A stretch of 64,000 nt of DNA, taken from NCBI RefSeq assembly GCF_020386615.1, contig NZ_CP077769.1, positions 6,559,501-6,623,500 on the forward strand, read 5' to 3'. This DNA is from Chitinophaga pendula. Its GTDB lineage: Bacteria; Bacteroidota; Bacteroidia; Chitinophagales; Chitinophagaceae. Shown in pieces: positions 27,334 through 35,857 of the stretch (its first letter is position 1; every line of letters starts with the position of its first letter). The translations under genes and the position numbers were made by a program. The notes beneath the pieces were generated by a model, which saw only the letters and a program-made list of their open reading frames with translations, ran no database searches and was not told the DNA's origin.

Positions 27334-27612
27334 TAATGCAATACTACAGCCTACATTTTTAATGATGTATCTAAAGAGTTTAATTAGGAAAACTTGGAAG
27401 AAGAGGGTTTCCACAATCGGAAATACAAGGCACACATAGAAGGCTCTTTCCCAGCTGAAAGGTCGTCTGTATTGGACTAACTGATTGGTATCTCCTATAA
27501 CGTGCACATAAAAAGCAATTATCAAATACGATATTGCTAGTTGCATTAGGACAAAGACTAGCACAAAGATTGGTAAGCGCATGCGAATGAGGAGTCTTAT
27601 AATAGGTTTCAT
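27274..27612 (-). pseudogene. Truncated CPBP (CAAX-protease-like) membrane protein
   Basis: The ATG at 27612 overlaps the stop of the VOC gene by one base. The product has three hydrophobic segments and a piece FPIVETLFFQVFLIKLFRYI that resembles the first active-site helix of CPBP intramembrane proteases (E-x3-FR/Q), then runs out of homology at about 27350 and stops at 27274 inside the antisense of the terpene cyclase remnant. At 112 residues it is about half the usual length and lacks the later His-containing helices. The family call is tentative. Confidence 0.5.
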
Positions 27613-27992
27613 TAACACACCTCCTCATGCAAGGCAATCCTGTTCCCTTCGCTATCTTCGAATTCTGCGACATATCCCAGATCTCCGTTGGACGTCTTCG
27701 GGTATAACACCTTCCCTCCCGCTGTCACTGCCCGCTCTAATGTTTGGCTGATATTGTCAGAATGAAAGTAGATAAGTGTACCGTTATGCGTAGGTTGATA
27801 GATCTCTCCTTTGGCCAGCCCGCCGGTAATGCCGGGATGAGTATCATTGAGCGGGAATAGCGCCATTTCATTATTGTCGATATATGTTCTTTCAAAAGTA
27901 AATTCAAACACAGCGGTATAGAACTGTACTGCTCTTTCCATATTTGTTACGGGTATTTCAAAATATACGACAGGATGCTGTGGTCTTTTCAT
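27612..27992 (-). CDS. VOC family protein (glyoxalase/bleomycin-resistance fold)
   Basis: A 126-residue single-domain VOC protein: VVYFEIPVTNMERAVQFYTA at the start, GITGGLAKGE in the middle and GYVAEFEDSEGNRIALHEE at the end, with His/Glu positions typical of the metal-binding betaalphabetabetabeta modules. Members are metal-dependent isomerases, dioxygenases or drug-binding proteins; the substrate cannot be told. It is coupled to the truncated CPBP-like ORF by a TAATG overlap. Confidence 0.85.
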   Translation of the reverse strand: MKRPQHPVVYFEIPVTNMERAVQFYTAVFEFTFERTYIDNNEMALFPLNDTHPGITGGLAKGEIYQPTHNGTLIYFHSDNISQTLERAVTAGGKVLYPKTSNGDLGYVAEFEDSEGNRIALHEEVC

Positions 27993-28092
27993 AGCTGCTT
28001 ATTTTCAGTACACAATAGCAAGATAAAAAAAGATAAGAATATTGTATCTTCATAAGCCGCACCTCTTCCCCTTTTTACCCAAATCTAGTCCT

Positions 28093-28989
28093 ATGCGCTT
28101 AGTCAACTTTGCTGTCAATCCGGTTTTGTCACACTTCATAAGCCATTCAGGTGTTATGTATATTGATTTTGAACAATCGGGTATCGCTGCTACCTATTCT
28201 TTCCCATGGTCATCGCAGATACGTGTAAACTTTATGCTGAATGGTTCGCCGCTAAAAATATTAAAAGAAGGTAGTGGGCAGGTCGTAACGCTGCCGGCCT
28301 GTTCGGTGGTTGGCCCTCAGATGGGTCGTAATATGGTCTATTATGATAGGGTCTGTGTCATGGCGATAGTCTGTTTTCACCCGGGTGCATTTCATCGGCT
28401 GACGGGTATCCCGGTGCACGAGATAATTAACCAGGATTTGGATGCCGGTCATGTCTTAGGAAGAGGTATCTGGCAAGTACAACGGGAATTGCAGGCCGCT
28501 ACTTCCCCTGCGCAGATGAAGCAGGTCATTGAGCAATTTTTCCTGAAACGTATCGCGCAGGCAGATAAGAAAATACTACCCTTTGACCAGGCAATCAGTC
28601 GTTGGGTGGCTAATAAGGGCTTATTATCTGTGAGTCAGGTAGCGACCGACGCCTGTCTGAGTAATAAACAATTTGAACGTAAATGTTATGAACGGCTTGG
28701 TTTAACACCTAAGTTATTTGCGCGGCTGCTACGATTTTCGAAAGCACATGCGATGGTCGAGCAGCAGACGGGACAGACGTGGGCAGCTATCGCCTATGAA
28801 TGCGGGTACTACGACCAGATGCACTTTATACGCGACTTTAAGGCGTTCGCAGGTACGACACCTACCATCATGGATGGTCAATTAGAGCAATCATTAAAAC
28901 TGATCGAGTTGTTAGAGACAGATCCTGAGCTGCGATCTTATCACGAATTAACAGGAGAAATGTATGACGGTCAGGTCTATAAGATGTAA
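28093..28989 (+). CDS. AraC family regulator with DUF6597-like sensor domain
   Basis: A 298-residue regulator when started at the ATG at 28093; an in-frame TTG at 28042 is possible but less likely. The N-terminal part (about 1-150) contains VVGPQMGRNMVYYDRVCVMAIVCFHPGAFHRL, the layout of the DUF6597 sensor domain. The C-terminal AraC HTH follows (VSQVATDACLSNKQFERKC and WAAIAYECGYYDQMHFIRDFKAFAGTTP). It is divergent from the VOC gene and may control that locus. The ligand is unknown. Confidence 0.85.
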   Translation: MRLVNFAVNPVLSHFISHSGVMYIDFEQSGIAATYSFPWSSQIRVNFMLNGSPLKILKEGSGQVVTLPACSVVGPQMGRNMVYYDRVCVMAIVCFHPGAFHRLTGIPVHEIINQDLDAGHVLGRGIWQVQRELQAATSPAQMKQVIEQFFLKRIAQADKKILPFDQAISRWVANKGLLSVSQVATDACLSNKQFERKCYERLGLTPKLFARLLRFSKAHAMVEQQTGQTWAAIAYECGYYDQMHFIRDFKAFAGTTPTIMDGQLEQSLKLIELLETDPELRSYHELTGEMYDGQVYKM

Positions 28990-29091
28990 GACATTGATAA
29001 TCATTTGTAACAAAGTCTGATTTTTCCTATATCCCGTGTAGCATAACAGATAGGTTTGTGTCATTTAAAACCCATCAACCATCATCGAGTT

Positions 29092-30633
29092 ATGCAAAAG
29101 TCTATTTCAGGGAGACTATACTACTACTCCCTATTGCTAATCCCTGTAACCTTCCTTTGGACAGGGTGTAAAAAAGACCACGTAGCGGCAGATGTGCCTG
29201 CGCCAACAAAAAAAGAGGTCGAACTGACCGATGGGCGCCTGAAATTCCAATCCGGCAATGCATTTAAGAGTCTAATGAGTGAGCTCACCGTCACCAAACC
29301 TGAAGACCCTACCGGCCTGGTCCAACAGCGAATGGCAGCACCTGGATTTGTCTCTATTGCAGCCGCCTTGAAAAAAGGGGAACAATTATCTGTGCAGCAG
29401 AATGGGCGCCAGATGAAGGGTAGCCACCCGCATAGTTTTACCGCTCTGCTGGAAGCCCGTATTGCTGGCTATAGCATAGCGCCATTAGCCAAATTAGATG
29501 GTAGTTCGGACGTACCGGTAGAGACAACGATCGATGACTTAGTGCCCGATCCTAATTTTGCTGCAGTATTAAATGAAAAGATGGAAGTACAGGTAGAAAA
29601 CACTATCTATAAAGTTACCCCTTACGGTACTTTCATGATCGAAGAGCAGGCATATCCTGAATTCATTGAAGTATTGGATGCGAAACCCCTGCCCGATGAT
29701 CTCGTATTGGTAGGCGATGTATTCTATCGTAATAATATCGGGGATAACATATACGATATCCAGCCGGGTGTAAAACTGATTGATACTTATGAAGCTGCTA
29801 CCAGCGACCTGGAAGATGTATTGCAGATCGATAACTATGCAGTGACATATACGCCCACCTGGCAGTATCGTCCGGATGCGGATGCCTGGATATATGATAA
29901 TCTGCCTACTGTTAGATTTGGTGGCAAAACCTGGCTGGGCAAACTTTTTGAATCAATACGTGGTCGTGAAGAGATCTATACGGATAACTTCGAGTCTAAA
30001 AGACGTGTGAGAGTCAACTTTTATAATGCTTCGTGGGGAGTATATTCTGCGGTTGGCCTCTCTGTAAAGATGCAGAAGAAAAACTGGATTGGCTGGTCCG
30101 GCACAGAAGCACAGGAGTTGAGAATGGGATGGGATGCGCTGGAATATTACATTGGTTCACTACCAAGTGCTCCTCCCCCACCTATAACCGCCCAGTTCTT
30201 TAATCCCGTTGATCTGCCGAAGATCACCAAAGACTATGTTGAGGTCGATCTGTTAGGATATGGATTTACATTCGACCGCAATGCCACCATACAGAAAGGG
30301 ATCAAGAAAATTCATGAATTACTTCCATCTGTACCAGGCTTAAAACCTAAAGGAGAACGAACCGTAAATTACGCTTACAAGGTATGGGCTGACTTTGGCA
30401 GAACAGCGATCAGTATCGTACAGGATCGTGATGAGCAGGTTGGATATAACGTAGAATCATTGTCTAAGGTATTTGACTGGTCAGTAGGTATTAAAGCCTC
30501 CTGGAGCTTTACCGGAACGCCAACATTGGGATATGGGCCGCTTAAGTTCACAATCTCAAGAGCATCTGTGTTTGGTATTGCCAGGTATAACAATATTTGG
30601 AAAGGCGCGAGAATTGTCGTAGCAGAGCATTAG
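29092..30633 (+). CDS. Predicted lipoprotein, unknown function
   Basis: A 513-residue exported protein. The ATG at 29092 gives a signal sequence ending LWTGCKKD, a slightly atypical lipobox, so the protein is probably lipid-anchored at Cys25. The mature protein is rich in Asp, Pro and aromatic residues with no motif I recognise; the second half looks beta-rich. A possible -7 element TAGGTTTG lies at 29051-29058, and a bidirectional terminator follows. It appears to be a single-gene unit. Confidence 0.75.
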   Translation: MQKSISGRLYYYSLLLIPVTFLWTGCKKDHVAADVPAPTKKEVELTDGRLKFQSGNAFKSLMSELTVTKPEDPTGLVQQRMAAPGFVSIAAALKKGEQLSVQQNGRQMKGSHPHSFTALLEARIAGYSIAPLAKLDGSSDVPVETTIDDLVPDPNFAAVLNEKMEVQVENTIYKVTPYGTFMIEEQAYPEFIEVLDAKPLPDDLVLVGDVFYRNNIGDNIYDIQPGVKLIDTYEAATSDLEDVLQIDNYAVTYTPTWQYRPDADAWIYDNLPTVRFGGKTWLGKLFESIRGREEIYTDNFESKRRVRVNFYNASWGVYSAVGLSVKMQKKNWIGWSGTEAQELRMGWDALEYYIGSLPSAPPPPITAQFFNPVDLPKITKDYVEVDLLGYGFTFDRNATIQKGIKKIHELLPSVPGLKPKGERTVNYAYKVWADFGRTAISIVQDRDEQVGYNVESLSKVFDWSVGIKASWSFTGTPTLGYGPLKFTISRASVFGIARYNNIWKGARIVVAEH

Positions 30634-30638
30634 TATAA

Positions 30639-30669
30639 AATAAGCGGGGATATCAAATCCCCGCTTATT
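30639..30669. terminator. Bidirectional terminator
   Basis: A perfect 12-bp stem (AATAAGCGGGGA at 30639-30650 with its complement at 30658-30669) lies between two convergent genes. Confidence 0.8.
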
Positions 30670-30679
30670 CTCCGAAGTA

Positions 30680-31948
30680 TTATTTTTCCTGTAGAAACTT
30701 TATCACCACCTTATTAAACTCCTCCGGTACCTCATGCGGGGCATAATGTGTAGCGCCCTTAAAGATGTACAATTGGGAATGCGCAATGTTACGGGCGATC
30801 AGTTCTGTATGCGTCTGTTTGATGATGTCTTTCTCTCCTGCCATGACTAACACCGGACATTTTATGCCTTTTAACGCTGCTGGATCTACATGTGGCTCAT
30901 CTCTCAGCAAATAGAAATGCCGAAGTGAGAGACTGTCCCTCGCAGTTTTAGATGGTTCACGCTCTAAAGCAGCGATCTGCGTACGCAGCATATGGTTGAT
31001 CTCATTGGATACAACGGTGCTATCGTTGAATAGAACACCCGCCATCGCCGCTAATTTCTTTACCTGTTCAGGATGTTTGATAGCCAGTATCAGCCCGGTG
31101 TTAGCTCCATCGCTCCAACCGACTACATGTATCTTGCCTAGTTTTAGTTGACGGATCAGGGCCGACATATCTTCCGCAAAAAGATCATATGTGAGACGGG
31201 TAGAATCCACGGTAGATTTTCCATGCCCACGGGTATCGACTGCTATCACCTGGAAGTGCTCAGTCAAAGCAGGCAGTTGTTTTATAAAGGCGCCAATGGA
31301 TTGCCCGCCGCCATGTAGTAATAATAGCGGCGCTCCCTTGCCATAGATTTCATAATAGATCTTAATACCATTTACATCCGCATATTTGCCTATGGCCTCA
31401 TTTTCTCCATATGCACTTTTAACGACCGCAGACCTATCTGCATACAACGCGCGTTGTCCGCTGTGGGCAATGCTGTTGGATATACCATTGATCTCATTTT
31501 TCGCCGGATTGGTAAATCGCCAGCCATTAAGGGTGCTTTCTTCGAAGTTACCATTGCTGATGGCAACAGGTTGATTGTCGATCAGCAGTGTAAAGTCGTC
31601 ATAGAAGAATTTGCCCTTGCCATCATAGAGCGCGCCTATAAGCAACTTTTTCGCAGCTTTATCTATCTTACCGCTCAATGTCAGTTTCACCCACTGATTT
31701 TTAGGAAAATCTTCATCTGCCTTACCCACGTAATTCTTTAGCTGTTTGGTCCCATCGGTGGCAACAGCTACCAATAGGCTACCCGAGGCTTTATCATTGC
31801 CTTGGATATTCACCATACATTCCAACTCAAATTTTCCACCGGCATACCCGGTAACATCGATATCCTGGAACAAATAAGATTGTGCAGCAGCGGAGGAAAC
31901 AAAAAGCGTGCATAAGCTGATAATAGCCGTAATAATGGGCTTAAACAT
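30680..31948 (-). CDS. Exported alpha/beta hydrolase with N-terminal jelly-roll-like domain
   Basis: A 422-residue protein with a signal peptide (MFKPIITAIISLCTLFVSSAAAQ), a carbohydrate-binding-module-like beta domain (about 25-165; FELECMVNIQGNDKASG and FEESTLNGWRF) and an alpha/beta-hydrolase domain (about 185-422) with HGGGQSIG (oxyanion), nucleophile Ser279 in VGWSDGAN, an Asp in AGEKDII and a His in GATHYAPHE. The ATG at 31948 gives the clean signal peptide. Its hydrolase domain is closely related to the protein encoded just upstream (31978-32727). Substrate unknown; esterase activity is likely. Confidence 0.82.
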   Translation of the reverse strand: MFKPIITAIISLCTLFVSSAAAQSYLFQDIDVTGYAGGKFELECMVNIQGNDKASGSLLVAVATDGTKQLKNYVGKADEDFPKNQWVKLTLSGKIDKAAKKLLIGALYDGKGKFFYDDFTLLIDNQPVAISNGNFEESTLNGWRFTNPAKNEINGISNSIAHSGQRALYADRSAVVKSAYGENEAIGKYADVNGIKIYYEIYGKGAPLLLLHGGGQSIGAFIKQLPALTEHFQVIAVDTRGHGKSTVDSTRLTYDLFAEDMSALIRQLKLGKIHVVGWSDGANTGLILAIKHPEQVKKLAAMAGVLFNDSTVVSNEINHMLRTQIAALEREPSKTARDSLSLRHFYLLRDEPHVDPAALKGIKCPVLVMAGEKDIIKQTHTELIARNIAHSQLYIFKGATHYAPHEVPEEFNKVVIKFLQEK

Positions 31949-31977
31949 GTAAAAAGGTATTGAGTAAAACAAATATA

Positions 31978-32727
31978 CTATCTCGATTGCAGGAATGACA
32001 GTACCGTTTGGTTGAACTGCGCTGGTATCTCCACCGGCGCCATATGGGAAATACCCGGGAAGATCATCAGCTGCGCACCCGGTATATGACGAGCGATCAA
32101 TTCGGTGTGAGCAGGTTTGATCACGTCCTCCCCGCCTGCCATCACCAAGGTCGGACAGCTAACAGCTTGCAACTCGGCAGGCGCAATATCAGGCTCTCGC
32201 AGCATACACTCATTCACCCGGATGGCAAACTCATCACGGGTGCTTTTATCGGCCTTGCTGCGCAGTTGAGCCAATCGCTTCCGTACGAATTCCGTACTCC
32301 ACGCCTCGATAGCAGTATCGCCCGGAAAAAGATTCGCCGCCATGACAGCCAGCTTCTTTACCAGCGAAGAATACTCCATAGCTAATATCAGCCCTGTAAT
32401 GGCCCCGTCACTCCAGCCCAATATATACACGCTATCCAATGCTAAGTGACGGATGAGGGCAGACATATCACGGGCATACAGCCGGTAGCTCAGTCGGGTA
32501 CCATCTGCGCTGGATCGGCCATGCCCCCTGGTGTCAACAGCTATTACCCGGTAGTAATTTGAAAGTTCCGCTATCTGAGGCGATAAGGCTGACAAGGATT
32601 GCAATGCACCATGCATCAGCAGCAAGGGTTCGCCTTCACCATACGATTCATAATAAATACGTATGCCATTTACGTTAGCATAACAGCCGGCAGTATCGTT
32701 ATGGCCATAATTTGAAAGTGTGCTCAT
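31978..32727 (-). CDS. Alpha/beta hydrolase (cytoplasmic paralogue of the downstream enzyme)
   Basis: A 249-residue single-domain alpha/beta hydrolase without signal peptide. HGALQSLSA, nucleophile Ser106 in LGWSDGAI, AGGEDVIKPAHTELIARHIPGA and the His in GISHMAP give a full triad. The sequence matches the hydrolase domain of the neighbouring exported protein over its whole length, including the NVNGIRIYYE start, so the two arose by tandem duplication. They are 29 bases apart and probably co-transcribed. Confidence 0.85.
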   Translation of the reverse strand: MSTLSNYGHNDTAGCYANVNGIRIYYESYGEGEPLLLMHGALQSLSALSPQIAELSNYYRVIAVDTRGHGRSSADGTRLSYRLYARDMSALIRHLALDSVYILGWSDGAITGLILAMEYSSLVKKLAVMAANLFPGDTAIEAWSTEFVRKRLAQLRSKADKSTRDEFAIRVNECMLREPDIAPAELQAVSCPTLVMAGGEDVIKPAHTELIARHIPGAQLMIFPGISHMAPVEIPAQFNQTVLSFLQSR

Positions 32728-32859
32728 CTGGTTGACTTTTTCCTGGGTAAGTCAAATATAAGGTACTCTTGATAGGATAACGGTAATTAATCACAAGCTC
32801 GATAAACTAAAGTATCATTTGCAACAAAGAAAACGCCTATCTTGACACGGCCAACTAAA

Positions 32860-34308
32860 ATGAATGATATGATTTTCAGGACAAGATGTTTACTACTGCT
32901 ACTAACGTTAACGAGTATGTCTCTTTTTGCCCAGCAAAAACAGGTAGATCAGATTATCGGCCGGGAAATGAAAGAAAGACGTATCCCGGGACTGCAAATA
33001 GCGGTGGTACATCATGGTAAGATCGTTGCCAGCAACGCTTACGGTATCGCCAACCTGTCTGATAACATACCCGTCAATAGCAGCACCATTTTCGCCATCA
33101 ACTCCTGTACAAAGCCATTTACTGGCGTAGCGATCATGCAGCTGGTAGAAGAAGGGAAGATCGACCTGTCGGCGCCGGTATCCAGGTATATCGACAGCCT
33201 GCCTGCCAACTGGCAAACGATCACCATCCGTCAGCTCCTTACCCATGTATCCGGGCTGCCCGACGTGCTGAGGCAGTTCCTGCCTACTAACGGCCTGGGT
33301 AATGCGACCGAAGAGGATGTATGGACTAAATTGCAAACCTTGCCGATGGATTTTCCCACCGGTACGCAGACCTTATATAACCAGACTAACTATGTCCTAC
33401 TGGCCAAGATAATCGATAAGCTGAGTGGCCAGCCTTTCACACAGTTCTACAAAGATCGCCAATGGGATCGCGTAGGAATGCCGAACACTGGTTATGGCGA
33501 TTCCCGTGATGTAGTGCCTCATTTTGCACCTACTTACCGCTATGTGCAGTACCAGGATGGAAAAAAACTGGATAGGGAAAAAATGGCCGCTAATTACGCC
33601 GAATTTCCTCCTTTTTCACGAGCCGGGTCAGGGATGAACAGTACTGCAGAAGATATTGCCAAATGGACCATTGCACTGATGCAGGGCAAGCTATTTAAAA
33701 ACAAAGCCACGCTGGATACAATGTGGACCGTAGGCCGGTACAACAACGGTAAGCCGGGCCCTTGGGCACTGGGCTGGGGAATTGTAAAGAACCGGACTAA
33801 GCATAAAGCAATAGGCATGTCAGGCGGCGGCCGGGCAGCATTCCTGGTATACCCGGAAGATGAACTGGCAGTGATTGTGCTCACCAACCTGGGGGGTGGT
33901 ACCCCCGAAGATTTTATTGAGGAAATAGCGGACTGCTATGTACCCGGCATCGCTGCGGCAGACCCTGTGACCTTCCTGCGTACCAACATAGAGAAACAAG
34001 GCTATGAAAAGGCCATTACCCTGCTGAATACCCGCAAGAAAGCGGACCCGACCTTCCAGCCGGATGAAAACGCATTGAATGACTGGGCTTATCGCCTGAT
34101 GAGCAAAGGAAAAGATAAGGAAGCGGAAGCGATCTTCAGGTTGAATACAGTGTTATTCCCTGACAGCTGGAATGTATATGATAGTTATGGAGAGGTACTG
34201 CTAAAAATGGGTGACAAAGCAGGAGCCATAAAGGCATATCAAAAATCGATAACACTTAATCCTGACAACGAATACGGGAAGAAAGTGCTCGAAGGAATAA
34301 CAAAATAA
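32860..34308 (+). CDS. Serine hydrolase of the beta-lactamase (class C) family with TPR tail
   Basis: A 482-residue exported protein: signal peptide ending SLFAQQ, then a penicillin-binding-protein-like domain with SCTK (Ser82, Lys85) as the SxxK motif, LYNQTNY in the place of YxN, and MSGGG where HxG/KTG is found in other members. The last 110 residues look like tetratricopeptide repeats (YDSYGEVLLKMGDKAGAIKAY). Such proteins are usually esterases or D-amino-acid peptidases rather than true beta-lactamases. The ATG at 32860 places the signal peptide correctly. It is divergent from the hydrolase pair. Confidence 0.88.
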   Translation: MNDMIFRTRCLLLLLTLTSMSLFAQQKQVDQIIGREMKERRIPGLQIAVVHHGKIVASNAYGIANLSDNIPVNSSTIFAINSCTKPFTGVAIMQLVEEGKIDLSAPVSRYIDSLPANWQTITIRQLLTHVSGLPDVLRQFLPTNGLGNATEEDVWTKLQTLPMDFPTGTQTLYNQTNYVLLAKIIDKLSGQPFTQFYKDRQWDRVGMPNTGYGDSRDVVPHFAPTYRYVQYQDGKKLDREKMAANYAEFPPFSRAGSGMNSTAEDIAKWTIALMQGKLFKNKATLDTMWTVGRYNNGKPGPWALGWGIVKNRTKHKAIGMSGGGRAAFLVYPEDELAVIVLTNLGGGTPEDFIEEIADCYVPGIAAADPVTFLRTNIEKQGYEKAITLLNTRKKADPTFQPDENALNDWAYRLMSKGKDKEAEAIFRLNTVLFPDSWNVYDSYGEVLLKMGDKAGAIKAYQKSITLNPDNEYGKKVLEGITK

Positions 34309-34351
34309 GAACGATAAGGCCTTACTGATCCCGGAAAGTGGGCTTTAGGCA

Positions 34352-34525
34352 TTAAAATCCTTCACTGAAAAATTCTTCCAGCGTCATACCAAAAGCAGCT
34401 ACTACCTTCACCAGACTGCTGAAGCGTAGGTCTTTACCTTGCTCATATCTGCCGAATTGCGCGCGGAGAATTTCATGCTCGTAAGCAAAGTACTCGTAAA
34501 GAGCGATCACTCGGTAGCTGCGTGG
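34352..34525 (-). pseudogene. XRE-type HTH regulator lacking its N-terminal part
   Basis: Read on the minus strand, about 57 codons give SYRVIALYEYFAYEHEI, FGRYEQGKDLRFSSLVKVV and MTLEEFFSEGF then TAA, which is the second half of a Cro/C1-type HTH protein of the small Bacteroidota type. An in-frame stop replaces the expected N-terminal 20-30 residues, and there is no ATG. It faces a start-less ORF on the other strand. Confidence 0.7.
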
Positions 34526-34597
34526 GCAACGCTACTCCCGGTTAATTGTTTCAGGGCAGTTCTGCTCAATTGATAAATCAAAAATTACAATCGCTAA

Positions 34598-34903
34598 TTT
34601 TTTCGCCTCATTAAAAAACAGAACGTACCCCAGTCGCCTTACATTAAACTCCTGCAGGATCTCTATGCCCGCTTATTCGATGTCCCAATTACCTTCAGGG
34701 ATAGGGTATGCGAAGAATGTGAATCGAGCATCCCCACCTTCTACCGCAAGATGAAAGCCATCGACAAGAACGCCGGCAATGTCAGAAAAAGACTATTGCC
34801 TGCCCTCCGCAATGCAGAAAAAGAAACGGTCATCAACGTGTTTGACGAAGTATGTACCGGGCTATGGGAATACTGCAGGAAGTACAGAACAGAGAAGAAG
34901 TAA
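34598..34903 (+). pseudogene. Start-less ORF, about 100 codons, unknown family
   Basis: The frame is open from 34598 to a TAA at 34901 and reads like protein (VPQSPYIKLLQDLYARLF, CEECESSIPTFYRKMKAIDK, VFDEVCTGLWEYCRKYR), but no ATG, GTG or TTG occurs until an internal Met halfway. A stop lies at 34595-34597. A strong terminator follows directly, which supports a former gene. I infer that its 5' end was lost, perhaps in the same deletion that removed the start of the opposing HTH gene. The family is unknown to me. Confidence 0.55.
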
Positions 34904-34909
34904 GGATAT

Positions 34910-34936
34910 GGAGGGGCTGGAAAGCCCCTCCCTTTG
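34910..34936 (+). terminator. Rho-independent terminator
   Basis: A 9-bp stem (GGAGGGGCT at 34910-34918, AGCCCCTCC at 34923-34931) with loop GGAA is followed by CTTTG. It closes the start-less ORF. Confidence 0.75.
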
Positions 34937-34955
34937 CTTTGCGATTAAGGAAAAA

Positions 34956-35855
34956 TCATTTTTTGAGGGAAAAAATTTGCGTAGACATACCACCCACTAT
35001 GCCTAACCCATTACTTATATTCGTATAGATCGGTGCTGGCTCGGTAAAAAAACCATCAATCGAACCAGCATTGAAAATAGCAGTATACAAATACTTGAAA
35101 CAACTTTCGGTAAGCGGAGAGACTTCAAGTAAGAGCGTATCAGTCTTTATTGCGAGATCATCTTCGGAACTGAACGTATACGTAGCCGCCTCTTCCGGTT
35201 TTATAAGCCTGTCACTGACAAAATCACTTATCGAATTATCCATATAAAGGATGGGTTGTCCAGCGTCTTCCGAAAAAAATATTTCCTTTCTCACTGTTTG
35301 GCGTACTATGCTACCGTCTGGTTGCCGTACCGTATTATATTTTAGGCCAAACAGTCGGAATTGATAGCGGGTATCATGTAGACTCTTATTATCTATTCTG
35401 AAAGTTAGTTTTAATAGTTTCGCTCCATTCGCAGCTACAGCAGTGAAAGCCTGCATTTGAGAAACCTGCGCCGCAGATTTGTATGGTATAATATCTTCCC
35501 CTTCAGCCATTTTATATCCAGGTACCTCCACGGTAATACGGTATTTATTTCCTGCCTTGGCAATTTGCTGACTCACATAATATGTGTACCCTTTTATGGT
35601 CGTCTTAACTAGCTCGCCTTTGCTACTGTTATTTTCATAAAGTACAACCCTTGCCTGGCCGGGTTCTGCAAAACGGCCATCTTTTGCCGGACGTCCGGAA
35701 AAACTGACTCGCACCTTTATAAGGCTATCTTCTGTCATTAAGGCATTTAACACCAAGCGCGGATTTGAATCCGGTATATTTAATACAATTTTTTTTTCAC
35801 AGGAAGTCAGTGTTATCAAAGACAATGTTGTTATTAATAATAATAAAATCTTCAT
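34956..35855 (-). CDS. DUF4249 lipoprotein of a TonB-receptor locus
   Basis: A 299-residue lipoprotein: signal sequence with lipobox LTSCEKK (Cys19), then NPRLVLNALMTEDSLIKVRVSFS, the start typical of DUF4249 proteins, and a beta-rich body. DUF4249 proteins are nearly always encoded just after a TonB-dependent receptor in Bacteroidota and probably act as its surface partner. It lies 2 bases after the receptor's stop, and in an operon with it. Confidence 0.88.
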   Translation of the reverse strand: MKILLLLITTLSLITLTSCEKKIVLNIPDSNPRLVLNALMTEDSLIKVRVSFSGRPAKDGRFAEPGQARVVLYENNSSKGELVKTTIKGYTYYVSQQIAKAGNKYRITVEVPGYKMAEGEDIIPYKSAAQVSQMQAFTAVAANGAKLLKLTFRIDNKSLHDTRYQFRLFGLKYNTVRQPDGSIVRQTVRKEIFFSEDAGQPILYMDNSISDFVSDRLIKPEEAATYTFSSEDDLAIKTDTLLLEVSPLTESCFKYLYTAIFNAGSIDGFFTEPAPIYTNISNGLGIVGGMSTQIFSLKK

Positions 35856-35857
35856 AA

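Noticed and set aside
23783..28000. Prophage or integrative element at tRNA-Asn
   Set aside because: No integrase, phage or conjugation gene and no duplicated tRNA end were found in the window.
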